43,684 nt of DNA from Bacillota bacterium. Its GTDB lineage: Bacteria > Bacillota > Clostridia > Lachnospirales > Lachnospiraceae. The notes beneath the pieces were generated by a model, which did no database searches, was not told the DNA's origin, and saw only the letters and a program-made list of their open reading frames with translations. Both the position numbers and the translations under genes were made by a program. Location of the stretch: NCBI GenBank assembly GCA_023392615.1, contig JAEVYT010000034.1:1-43684 (forward strand), written 5' to 3'. Positions 1-7,644 of the stretch are shown here, one piece after another (the first letter of the stretch is position 1; the number at the start of each line of letters is the position of its first letter).

Positions 1-60
1 TTTTGGATACAGAAACTTTCAGAACTTCAGAAACAGAATTATGTTAGCCCTATCGTAAAA

Positions 61-101
61 CAACCGGAGGGAAACACCCTCCGGTTGCAAAAAATATTTT
101 T
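61..101 (+). terminator. Intrinsic terminator
   Basis: A perfect 11-bp stem (61-71 pairing with 77-87, 5-nt loop) is followed by an A/T-rich tail with a run of T at 97-101. It probably ends a + strand gene lying mostly left of the window. Two forward frames close just before it, with stops at 45-47 and 55-57, and which of them is the real gene end cannot be decided from so little sequence. Confidence 0.7.
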
Positions 102-195
102 ACCCCAACTCTTGACAAAGAGCCATATATTAACTCTATATATGAATAACGTTTTGGGCTCAAGAATATATCTCATACATTGTTACCACAATATA

Positions 196-238
196 AAAAA
201 GCTCCGGACTAAGCATATGCTTTCGTCCGGAGCTTTTT
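196..238 (-). terminator. Terminator of the cold-shock gene
   Basis: A 14-bp stem (196-209 with 225-238) carries a GC-rich core, GCTCCGGAC. Read on the minus strand it ends in a T run. It lies 13 bases beyond the stop codon of the cold-shock gene, as expected for its transcription terminator. Confidence 0.85.
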
Positions 239-250
239 GGGTAGTTACAA

Positions 251-454
251 TTATGCTAACTGAACGTTAACTGCCTGTAAACCACGTGCACCCTGAGCAA
301 TATCAAAAGTTACGTTCTGATTTTCCTCTAAAGTTTTAAAACCATCAACAGCGATGCCAGAGAAATGTACGAATACATCTTCACCGTTCTCGTTGTTAGT
401 GATAAATCCAAATCCCTTTTGTGCGTTAAACCATTTTACTGTACCTTTGTTCAT
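251..454 (-). CDS. cspA: Cold-shock protein (CspA family)
   Basis: A 67-residue single cold-shock domain, the usual size for the family. The nucleic-acid-binding motifs RNP1 (KGFGFI) and RNP2 (VFVHF) are both present, as is the N-terminal GTVKWFN strand. Such proteins bind single-stranded RNA and act as RNA chaperones in the cytoplasm, often induced by cold or expressed at high level in growth. The ATG follows an AGGAGG ribosome site about 9 bases upstream. The gene is monocistronic, with a terminator downstream and a strong promoter about 135 bases upstream. It therefore has a long 5' leader, as many csp genes do, and this one contains a large perfect hairpin. The paralogue letter is not certain. 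Confidence 0.95.
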   Translation of the reverse strand: MNKGTVKWFNAQKGFGFITNNENGEDVFVHFSGIAVDGFKTLEENQNVTFDIAQGARGLQAVNVQLA

Positions 455-505
455 GAAAGATACCTCCTAATATATTTTTTATTATTTTCGGCGAATATTA
501 AAAAT

Positions 506-557
506 CACATATTTTTATAAATCATCAAAGAGTGTTAATGATTTATAAAAATATGTG
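506..557 (-). promoter_or_regulatory. 20-bp perfect hairpin in the csp leader
   Basis: Arms 506-525 and 538-557 are perfect reverse complements (20 bp) around a 12-base loop. The element lies between the predicted csp transcription start (about 582) and the ribosome site (about 465-470), so it would be transcribed as a long A/U-rich hairpin. It could act in mRNA stability or temperature-dependent folding. It is too far downstream of the -10 to be a typical operator. Confidence 0.7.
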
Positions 558-588
558 AATCTAAAATTACATCTCATATAACATATTT

Positions 589-617
589 ATGATATTATGA
601 AATGAAGATAAAGTCAA
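589..617 (-). promoter_or_regulatory. Sigma-A promoter of csp
   Basis: On the minus strand, -35 TTGACT (612-617) and -10 TATCAT (589-594) are separated by exactly 17 bp. The predicted start of transcription near 582 gives a leader of about 125-130 bases. Confidence 0.7.
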
Positions 618-791
618 CATATTTTTCTTGTAATTGTGTAAGTATATTTTACTATATTTTCAATTTACTCCTTATTTATTATCAAAGAATGCTGAATTAT
701 CGTGCTTTTAGAGATATTTCATGAGATTTCGTAATATTATTTTGCTGACTAATTTTTGTACCTATGAACATGAAAAAGTTTCAAAATAGTA

Positions 792-828
792 AACCGGAAG
801 AAATTTGTGATACGCATTTCTTCCGGTT
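792..828 (-). terminator. Hairpin terminator after the membrane-protein pair
   Basis: A perfect 13-bp stem (792-804 with 816-828) has a GC-rich CCGGAAG core. It lies 16 bases after the stop of the small membrane protein on the minus strand. The T tract after the stem is weak, so this is a probable rather than certain terminator. Confidence 0.6.
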
Positions 829-843
829 AATTTGATTATGTGA

Positions 844-960
844 CTACGAAACCTCTTCTTTGGACATCAAGGTTTGATAAATTCCAATTCCAGAGATTAT
901 ACATAATCCCAAACCGATTAATACACCGAATACATTACCGATATGATATAACATTAACAT
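844..960 (-). CDS. Small single-span membrane protein
   Basis: Not recognised as a known family. The frame is open from 1044, where an ATG overlaps the end of the upstream gene by 11 bases, giving 66 residues. That ATG has no ribosome site. An internal ATG at 960 has GGAGG 7 bases upstream and gives a 38-residue protein with one hydrophobic segment (about residues 8-30, rich in Gly, Ile and Leu) and a short charged tail, SKEEVS. I prefer the 960 start. The tight linkage to the large membrane protein upstream and the shared terminator suggest one transcript, and the small protein may be a subunit or regulator of it. The function is unknown. The longer 66-residue form cannot be excluded. Confidence 0.5.
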   Translation of the reverse strand: MLMLYHIGNVFGVLIGLGLCIISGIGIYQTLMSKEEVS

Positions 961-1033
961 CCTCTTGCCTCCGGCTTTGGTCAATATATTATATGTGTAA
1001 TGCATCAAATTCATGAAATTATCATTTACATAG

Positions 1034-2761
1034 CTAGATCTCATTCAATTGGGAGCCATCGAACAGACTTTCAAGGAATTCCTCATCAATTTCACCTAAT
1101 TGTATGAAATCATAATCACCATTATAATCCTGTGCCAGAGAATTGAGTTTAAGGGTTTCGATGTTTAACCATTCAGGTGATATTCGAAATGTTTTTTGTA
1201 CGTATACTTGATTAAAATATTTCTTGATGAGATTTAATTCCTTCGCAACGCCACTGTTATCGATATAAACAGCTTTATCATACCCATGTTCTATAGCTGC
1301 TGTTTTAAAGGATAAAGCGTTGTCCTTGTCTTCGAATTGCACGGTAAATATCATAGGATGCGGTTGGATAAAATCAAATTTTTGTTCCTCAAGGGTTTCA
1401 ATTATCTGTTCGTTTTTTAACTTGATTAGGCTAATGATATCAGGATACAGCTCAGTTTTATAAGTATTCCAATGTTGGTCGTTCGTAAGTGTGATCTGAT
1501 ATGGGCGGATAAGATGCTTATTTAAAAATCGATCGATAGCTTTAATTTGTTTATTAGATTCACAATAAAGATATATTAGAAAAACCCTTGTATTCAGATC
1601 AAATCTGATTCCTGCAATAATAATCTTATTATTCTTGCAAAAGAAAGCAACGTCATCACTAAAGCTTTCAAATATGTCAGGAACGTCTTTTTCTTTAAAA
1701 TGAATCTGTGCTATTGCTAACTTTGTATAATCTAGTATTGGACACAGGTCATATAATACAAGATTTGTTCCTACTATGATATCATCCTTATCATAATAGG
1801 TCAGAGTCCGGTTTGGCTCCTTTGAGATGTATCGAATGAATCGATAAAATGAAAGGATTAAAAGGAGTAGGATACAAATTAGCAATATGATAAATAAAGA
1901 GATGGAGATTTGTTTCATACGAATTAATAGTTGAGATACAAAATAGGAAACAACAACGAGGATAACACTTGCCAGAATACTGATTAGGAAGCGAATGATC
2001 CCATATATCAACAGTATGGAAGATGTAAATAATCCTGTCAGTGATATAATAACAAGCCAAAACACCCAGGAAGTAATAAATGAGGCAGCATTATCCCATG
2101 AATTTATGCCGATGATTATACCGATAAAACTAGATATGTATATTACAATACTCAAAGTAATTCTAAAACATCGAAGAACCCTGGGGGCATTTGCTAAACT
2201 GTATGGCTTTTCTGCATTATTTAAACCATTATTGTATTCTATATAGGTATTATAATTTACAGGGGCTTCTTTCAAACCGTCCACCCCAAAAGACTTTTGA
2301 TAAAGATCATCGAGGGAGAGCAAAGGGGTTAAGTCCTGTACTCGATTATCGATGAACTCTCTGGCGTGTTGAGGAATTCGTAACACGATAGTGAGGAATA
2401 CAAATAGAGCGATAGAAACGGAGTTAAATACTTCTTTATCTAGAAAAGACGGTAAAGGAAGAAAACATTGCATCAAAAGTCCGAGTATAATCACCAATAC
2501 CAGGATGAGATAATAAGCGATACTCATAACGAACCAAGATACTCCTTTAAAAAAATAGATACAGCTAATAAATAAATGAATTGCAAGAACCACAGTTAAT
2601 GTAGTTTGTATAAAATTTTGTTTCACTAATAAGATAAATGGTAGTAATAAAATTGCGGAAATCAGAAAAAATATGCTGGAAAATGATTTCTTGTGTTTCT
2701 CAAGTGAGTTAAGCAAATAAAAAAACCTCCTGAATGAGTGTGAATTCTTTTTGTGTTCCAT
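1034..2761 (-). CDS. Polytopic membrane protein with C-terminal DUF695/RraB-like domain
   Basis: A 575-residue protein with about eight hydrophobic segments in two groups (roughly residues 28-125 and 200-310), followed by a soluble region of about 260 residues. The stretch near residues 425-500 contains W-x2-Y-x3-LYPD, then PHP and a ...F...A...GY pattern. This resembles the DUF695/RraB-type fold as I remember it, so it is a family-level guess rather than a proved hit. The first ATG (2761) has no clear ribosome site. An AGGAGG lies inside codons 11-12, nine bases before TTG codon 16 (2716), so translation may really start at 2716. The small membrane protein follows with an overlap or short gap. 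The biological role is unknown. Confidence 0.65.
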   Translation of the reverse strand: MEHKKNSHSFRRFFYLLNSLEKHKKSFSSIFFLISAILLLPFILLVKQNFIQTTLTVVLAIHLFISCIYFFKGVSWFVMSIAYYLILVLVIILGLLMQCFLPLPSFLDKEVFNSVSIALFVFLTIVLRIPQHAREFIDNRVQDLTPLLSLDDLYQKSFGVDGLKEAPVNYNTYIEYNNGLNNAEKPYSLANAPRVLRCFRITLSIVIYISSFIGIIIGINSWDNAASFITSWVFWLVIISLTGLFTSSILLIYGIIRFLISILASVILVVVSYFVSQLLIRMKQISISLFIILLICILLLLILSFYRFIRYISKEPNRTLTYYDKDDIIVGTNLVLYDLCPILDYTKLAIAQIHFKEKDVPDIFESFSDDVAFFCKNNKIIIAGIRFDLNTRVFLIYLYCESNKQIKAIDRFLNKHLIRPYQITLTNDQHWNTYKTELYPDIISLIKLKNEQIIETLEEQKFDFIQPHPMIFTVQFEDKDNALSFKTAAIEHGYDKAVYIDNSGVAKELNLIKKYFNQVYVQKTFRISPEWLNIETLKLNSLAQDYNGDYDFIQLGEIDEEFLESLFDGSQLNEI

Positions 2762-2929
2762 AAACGATAATCATCAAAATCTTTTTTAAAATAATAATTA
2801 TAGGTTTTCATTGTAGCGTAAAGAATTGGTTTTTGTCCATAATGCTTTTGTAGTTTTTCTTGTTAAAAATAATAGAACAATTATAACATATGGCTAATAT
2901 TAATGAAAACCGAAACATATAAACATAAT

Positions 2930-3349
2930 CTATATGACAAAATCCTCATTGTGGAAGTTACTATAGAATCTGCCTTTATTAGCTGTAAATTTTAACACAC
3001 AATAGTCCGGGTCGGTCACACCACCGGGATAATACATCGTATCACCACTGCGCCATATTCTTTCTTTATCTTCAATTGTTTCGAGAATTTCTATTGTACC
3101 AATCAAGCTTACTCCACGATAAAAGCGTTTATCAAGAAAATAAATACTGGCTTTACAGTTACTACGAAAGTACTTAACTTTATTCGAGGATGTGTTCGTA
3201 GTAAACCAAAATTCCTTGATTCCTTCACGCTCTCTGGGGGAAAGCATGGCTTTTGTGATAGGATAGCCTTCTTCGTCTACATAGCTAATCATTGATGTAC
3301 TGCTTTTGTCGATTAAGTTTCCTATTGTTTGTACCGGATTTCTCATCAT
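2930..3349 (-). CDS. Pyridoxamine 5'-phosphate oxidase-family (FMN split-barrel) protein
   Basis: A 139-residue protein of the general-stress-protein-26 / PNPOx-like split-barrel type. Features include an N-terminal helix, SMISYVDEEGYP, FWFTTNTSSNKVKYFRSN and a C-terminal strand segment ending ...GRFYSNFHNEDFVI. The family binds FMN or related flavins as dimers, and many members have unknown substrates. It is too short and divergent to be a true PdxH. GGAGG lies 7 bases before the ATG at 3349. A second ATG follows immediately, so either could start. The gene is apparently monocistronic. A 10-bp tandem repeat about 65 bases upstream may be its operator. Confidence 0.8.
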   Translation of the reverse strand: MMRNPVQTIGNLIDKSSTSMISYVDEEGYPITKAMLSPREREGIKEFWFTTNTSSNKVKYFRSNCKASIYFLDKRFYRGVSLIGTIEILETIEDKERIWRSGDTMYYPGGVTDPDYCVLKFTANKGRFYSNFHNEDFVI

Positions 3350-3413
3350 AATGGTACCTCCATATTCAGGTTTTGTGTTGGCTGCTTTAAAATTGCCTGT
3401 TTTGAAATTTAGA

Positions 3414-3435
3414 ATTGTAATGCATTGTAATGCAT
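3414..3435. repeat. Two-copy 10-bp tandem repeat (ATTGTAATGC)
   Basis: ATTGTAATGC occurs twice in direct succession, followed by AT. The 10-bp period equals about one helical turn, which would place protein contacts on the same DNA face. It lies in the 303-base interval between the divergent flavin-protein and D-aminoacylase genes. The rest of that interval is AT-rich, and I could not assign promoters in it with confidence. Confidence 0.5.
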
Positions 3436-3652
3436 AAATTAAGTCAGTTATGTATTAAAATGGAATTGAGTTACAGATAAACCCTAGTTTACCATAATAA
3501 GGCAATAAATGGAATATATTTTTGGGCAGATGTTGTATAGAGTAATACATTTGGCTAGTATTTGGAAAATCCAGGCGTTATAATAGGTAATATAATGAAG
3601 ATTTATAAGATTCGAGAGTGAATAGTAAGAACTATAGTAAGGAGAAGGGTGA

Positions 3653-5257
3653 ATGAAAACATTATTGATGAATGGAACGATTATGGATGGTAGCGGGGAA
3701 AGTTCCTACCTTGGTTCTGTTATAATTGAGGATTCAGTTATTCGTGACATTGTTCAGGGTGAATATATCAATGATTTTAATGGGAAAGTGATTGATTGTA
3801 AGGGAATGGTAATCGCCCCAGGATTTATCGACGGACATTCTCATAATGATTGGTATGCAGCTCGTAGAAATCCGGTACCGTACTTTAAGAGCTTTGCTGA
3901 ACAGGGTATTACAACTCAGGTCAGTGGTAATTGCGGATTTTCTCCGTTTGGATTCGAGAAAGGGACTAGCCATTATCATTTATTAGGAAGCGGGTTGTTC
4001 GAAATGGGTGATGCAACGGGTGATTTCTCTTCATTTGAGGGATGGCGCGAAAACGCTGAAAAATCGGTACCTTTAAATCTAATACCACTACAGGGTCATG
4101 GATCGATACGAATTGGTTTATCCGGTTATGAAAATCGTCCACTTACTGCCAGAGAGATGTTACTACATAATTCAAAATTAGAGGAATCCTTTGATCAAGG
4201 CGCATTCGGCCTTTCTTTTGGGCTTATGTATGAGCCGGATCGATATGCAACCGCCGATGAGTTGGAAGAAGCAGCGAAAATTGTAGCGAAAAGAGATGGT
4301 ATACTGACTGTACATTCTAGAGCACAATCAGCGGCATCTACTTCATATAATCCTCCGATAGGCGGAGAAGCACATAATTTAAGAGCCTTAAGTGAGATGA
4401 TTGAACTGACTAAACGAACTGGTGTCAGAATGCAGTATTCACATCATATATTTGTAGGTAAATCAACTTGGAAAACGGTGGACAAGAGCCTTGAGATGAT
4501 TGATCAAGCTAGGGAGCAAGGACTAGATTTTGCCTATGATTTATATTCTATGACATTTGGTGTATCAGTAATAACGGTCGTACTTCCGAATTGGTATCTG
4601 TCCATGCCGAAGGAGAAACGTAGCAGCTGGTTTATTAAGAAGAGGTTGGGAATTGAGCTTGGAATTACAAAGAGGGCGTTAGGATTTGGATTTGAGGACA
4701 TACAGGTTGCTTGGGCAGGAAAGAATGCGCGTGAGATATGTGGTAAACGTATCAGTGAACTATCCAAGGATTGGAAGATAAGTGAGCTTGAAGCTTATAT
4801 TAGAGTAGTTGAACTTAGTGAGGGAAGAGGAAGGGTGAATATGTATCGTTATTATAATGATGAAATTATTGCCAAATTGGTAAAACATGAACCTTCACTT
4901 TTAATGACTGATGCCTGGATTGAAGAGAACGGAGTTCAAAATGCTGCGGCATTCACCTGTTTTCCCCACTTTTTAGCTCTATCAAGGGAAAATAAAACAA
5001 TATCAATGGAAAAGACGATACGTAAAATGTCCGGGGCGATTGCGGATCGATTCCAGGTTCCAAATCGTGGCTATCTTCGCAAGGGATATGCTGCTGACAT
5101 AACAATATTTGATCCTTCAACCGTGTCAGCAAAAGGTGATTTACCGGAACGACCGGAAGGGATATATTTTGTTTTTGTGAATGGGGTTCAGGTTGTTGAG
5201 AATGGATATATCAATGAGAATTTAGAGAAGGCGCCCGGTACTATTATAATAAAATAG
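3653..5257 (+). CDS. N-acyl-D-amino-acid deacylase (D-aminoacylase)
   Basis: A 534-residue metal-dependent amidohydrolase that removes the acyl group from N-acyl-D-amino acids, likely cytoplasmic since no signal peptide is seen. The N-terminal beta-sandwich leads into PGFIDGHSHND with H62 and H64. C94 lies in the GNCG motif, H221 in VHSRAQ, H264/H265 in SHH, and D420 in MTDAW. These match the ligand set known for the D-aminoacylase family in order and spacing. The typical Asp-Gly after the final Asp is Asp-Ala here. AAGGAG lies ahead of the ATG at a good distance. The GH3 gene starts 160 bases later on the same strand, with no strong terminator between. A role in recycling D-amino-acid derivatives from peptidoglycan or peptides is inferred. 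Confidence 0.88.
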   Translation: MKTLLMNGTIMDGSGESSYLGSVIIEDSVIRDIVQGEYINDFNGKVIDCKGMVIAPGFIDGHSHNDWYAARRNPVPYFKSFAEQGITTQVSGNCGFSPFGFEKGTSHYHLLGSGLFEMGDATGDFSSFEGWRENAEKSVPLNLIPLQGHGSIRIGLSGYENRPLTAREMLLHNSKLEESFDQGAFGLSFGLMYEPDRYATADELEEAAKIVAKRDGILTVHSRAQSAASTSYNPPIGGEAHNLRALSEMIELTKRTGVRMQYSHHIFVGKSTWKTVDKSLEMIDQAREQGLDFAYDLYSMTFGVSVITVVLPNWYLSMPKEKRSSWFIKKRLGIELGITKRALGFGFEDIQVAWAGKNAREICGKRISELSKDWKISELEAYIRVVELSEGRGRVNMYRYYNDEIIAKLVKHEPSLLMTDAWIEENGVQNAAAFTCFPHFLALSRENKTISMEKTIRKMSGAIADRFQVPNRGYLRKGYAADITIFDPSTVSAKGDLPERPEGIYFVFVNGVQVVENGYINENLEKAPGTIIIK

Positions 5258-5417
5258 TCCATTATGATTGAGAGGATGTAGATTTCTCCTAAGGTTCATA
5301 CCTAAGTAATCAGAATGGAATGAACTAGCAAGAATGTAAACATTGTAAATTTATTCCACATAAGTTAAAATGTAGTTGGGTAACTATAGTTAAATAAACA
5401 GGGAAGGGGATCTGTCT

Positions 5418-7265
5418 ATGAAACGAAAACTCATCAGTTTATTACTTGCTTTCTGCCTTATGTTTACCGGATGTTCTAAACCTACGGGAGAAAAAAATCC
5501 TCAAAATAATTTAACAAAGACACCTATTACAAATGCACCAGCAAGAACGGTGGAAGAGATACGAAAAGGGATGACATTGGATCAGAAGGCAGCACAGATG
5601 GTACAAGGGGCGGTTTATAATGTAGCCTCCGATGATATGAAGAAATACGATTATGGAAGCATTCTTTCTACGTATGGGGAAAGTGCAATGGATGCTGCTC
5701 AATGGAAGAAACTAGTTCTGGATTATCAAAAGAATGCATTAAAGTCACAGGCGGGAATCCCATATATCTATGGGAATGATGCGGTTCATGGGGTAAATAC
5801 ATGCACTGATACAGTGATTTTTCCTCATAACATTGGCATCGGTGCAGCAAATGATGAGAAGCTGACATATGAGATGGGCAAAGCGGTAGCAAATGAAGCC
5901 AAGTTGACCGGAATGTTATGGACCTTTTCGCCCTGTGTGGCTGCAAGCCAGGATCCAAGATGGGGGCGCACTTATGAAAGTTATTCCTCACAGACAGATA
6001 TCGTAGCAAAGCTAGGTACTTCATTTGCGAAAGGATTGATGGAGGAACACATCCTTCCTTGTGCAAAGCATTTCTTCGGCGATGGTAATGTAATGTATGG
6101 AACAGGGGAAAGTTCGGACGGTATTAATCGCATAATCGATCGAGGGGATGCACAGCTAACAGATGCTGAAATACAGAATTTATTAAAAGTATATCAATCA
6201 TTAATTGATGCAGGCGTAAAGACCGTTATGATTAGTCATAGTAGCGTAAATGGAGTCAAAATGCATGCAAATGAGAAATATATCTCGATTCTGAAAAAAG
6301 ACATGGGCTTTAAAGGATTTATCGTAAGTGACTGGGATTCGATACATAATATACCGGGTAATTCATTGAAGGATCAGACAATTACAGCAATTAATGCCGG
6401 AATCGATATGTTGATGGAGGATACCGATTATGAACAGTGTCGTCAGTATATCGTTGAGGCGGTTAATTCAGGTAATATATCTATGGAGCGAGTTGATGAT
6501 GCGGTGAGTCGAATACTTTCAGTTAAAAAGGAGATGGGTATTCTTGATGATCCTATGATGAAAAAGGTAACATCAAAAGTTGATAAAACAGGGTCAAAAG
6601 AATACCGTGATTTAGCCAAGAAACTCGTAGAAGAGAGTATGGTTCTACTCAAAAATGATAATAATATTCTTCCAATCAAAAAAGGAAGTAAGATCTTTGT
6701 CACCGGTCCGGCTTCCAACGACGTGGGTGTTCAGTGTGGTGGATGGACAATAACCTGGTCTGGCAAGACAGATGTGGATAACGCAGACAAATGGATTGCT
6801 GGGGGAACTACCATTTTAGAAGGTTTAAAGGAGATCGCAAAAGAAAACAATTTGACAATAATAACGGATAAAAAGAAAGCTGCTGATGCTGATCTAACCT
6901 TATTATGTCTTGGCGAAAAGCCTTATGCAGAATGGGAGGGTGATAGTGAAGACATCAGTATAACAGGTGCACTAGCACTTGATGGGAATGCAGATGCGAT
7001 AAAACTTGCTGATTCTCTTGGCCATCCTACTATAGCTTTGATGGTAGCAGGAAGAAATGTTATTATGACAGATTATATGAATAAGTGGGATAGTATAGTG
7101 ATGTGCTATTTGCCAGGAAGTGAGGGAGACGGGATATCAAATGTATTGACCGGAAAAAGCGATTTTAAAGGAAAACTTCCAATGCCATATTATTCTAATA
7201 CCAAGGATATTCGAACGGAAAATGTATTATATCCGGTAGGGTATGGTCTCAAATACAGTAATTAG
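5418..7265 (+). CDS. Beta-glucosidase lipoprotein (glycoside hydrolase family 3)
   Basis: A 615-residue GH3 enzyme that hydrolyses beta-linked glucosides or gluco-oligosaccharides at the outer cell surface. Residues 1-19 are a lipoprotein signal with lipobox MFTGC, followed by a short Thr/Pro/Asn linker. The GH3 N-terminal barrel contains KHFFGDG and the nucleophile motif VSDWD with D305. The C-terminal domain has GEKPYAEWEGD, where E505 matches the acid/base Glu of barley-ExoI-type enzymes. The start follows a GGAAGGGGAT ribosome site. The domain order and length suit an exo-beta-glucosidase without an added fibronectin domain. A strong terminator follows. Together with the nearby GH43 and GH9 genes it points to plant-fibre use. 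Confidence 0.9.
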   Translation: MKRKLISLLLAFCLMFTGCSKPTGEKNPQNNLTKTPITNAPARTVEEIRKGMTLDQKAAQMVQGAVYNVASDDMKKYDYGSILSTYGESAMDAAQWKKLVLDYQKNALKSQAGIPYIYGNDAVHGVNTCTDTVIFPHNIGIGAANDEKLTYEMGKAVANEAKLTGMLWTFSPCVAASQDPRWGRTYESYSSQTDIVAKLGTSFAKGLMEEHILPCAKHFFGDGNVMYGTGESSDGINRIIDRGDAQLTDAEIQNLLKVYQSLIDAGVKTVMISHSSVNGVKMHANEKYISILKKDMGFKGFIVSDWDSIHNIPGNSLKDQTITAINAGIDMLMEDTDYEQCRQYIVEAVNSGNISMERVDDAVSRILSVKKEMGILDDPMMKKVTSKVDKTGSKEYRDLAKKLVEESMVLLKNDNNILPIKKGSKIFVTGPASNDVGVQCGGWTITWSGKTDVDNADKWIAGGTTILEGLKEIAKENNLTIITDKKKAADADLTLLCLGEKPYAEWEGDSEDISITGALALDGNADAIKLADSLGHPTIALMVAGRNVIMTDYMNKWDSIVMCYLPGSEGDGISNVLTGKSDFKGKLPMPYYSNTKDIRTENVLYPVGYGLKYSN

Positions 7266-7334
7266 GTGTTTGTGAGTATGGCAAATCAATGTTTTCATCG
7301 TGATTTATTAGTAGAAGTGCTCATATACTTAGGG

Positions 7335-7382
7335 AAGGGTTTGAGTAATCTGATTTATCAGATATAACTCAAACCCTTTTTT
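7335..7382 (+). terminator. Terminator of the GH3 transcript
   Basis: A 12-bp outer stem (7335-7346 with 7367-7378) plus an inner ATCTGA/TCAGAT stem is followed by a run of six T. It lies about 70 bases after the GH3 stop codon. The rest of the interval to 7644 is AT-rich and contains the GH43 promoter. Confidence 0.85.
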
Positions 7383-7503
7383 ATCCATAAAAATTGTATT
7401 TTTCGATACATAATCGACATAATATTATTTTTTATTGGACAAATGTTATAAAATATTAGGTGTTTTTTTTATGATTATACGCATATTATGTTAACTTATT
7501 ATG

Positions 7504-7512
7504 TGGTATAAT
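7504..7512 (+). promoter_or_regulatory. Extended -10 promoter of the GH43 gene
   Basis: TGG-TATAAT is an extended -10 element, with no good -35 at 17 bp. It lies 133 bases upstream of the GH43 start, so a leader of about 125 bases is predicted. No catabolite-repression (cre) site was seen clearly in the interval. Confidence 0.5.
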
Positions 7513-7644
7513 ATACTAAGATAAGAAAATTCATAGTTGTAAGAAAGTTATTACTAAAATGATGTAAAACTTTTAGATTAAAATAAATGTTTATGAATAT
7601 TGAATACAGAAAATTGCATTTAAGATTTACTTAAGGAGAACAAC

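Noticed and set aside
85..270. 61-codon open frame on the + strand across the first two hairpins
   Set aside because: It runs through two terminator stems, has no ribosome site and overlaps the cold-shock gene end.
5668..6066. 132-codon minus-strand frame inside the GH3 gene
   Set aside because: Antisense shadow of a well-conserved enzyme; composition is His/Pro/Ser-rich and unlike a protein family.
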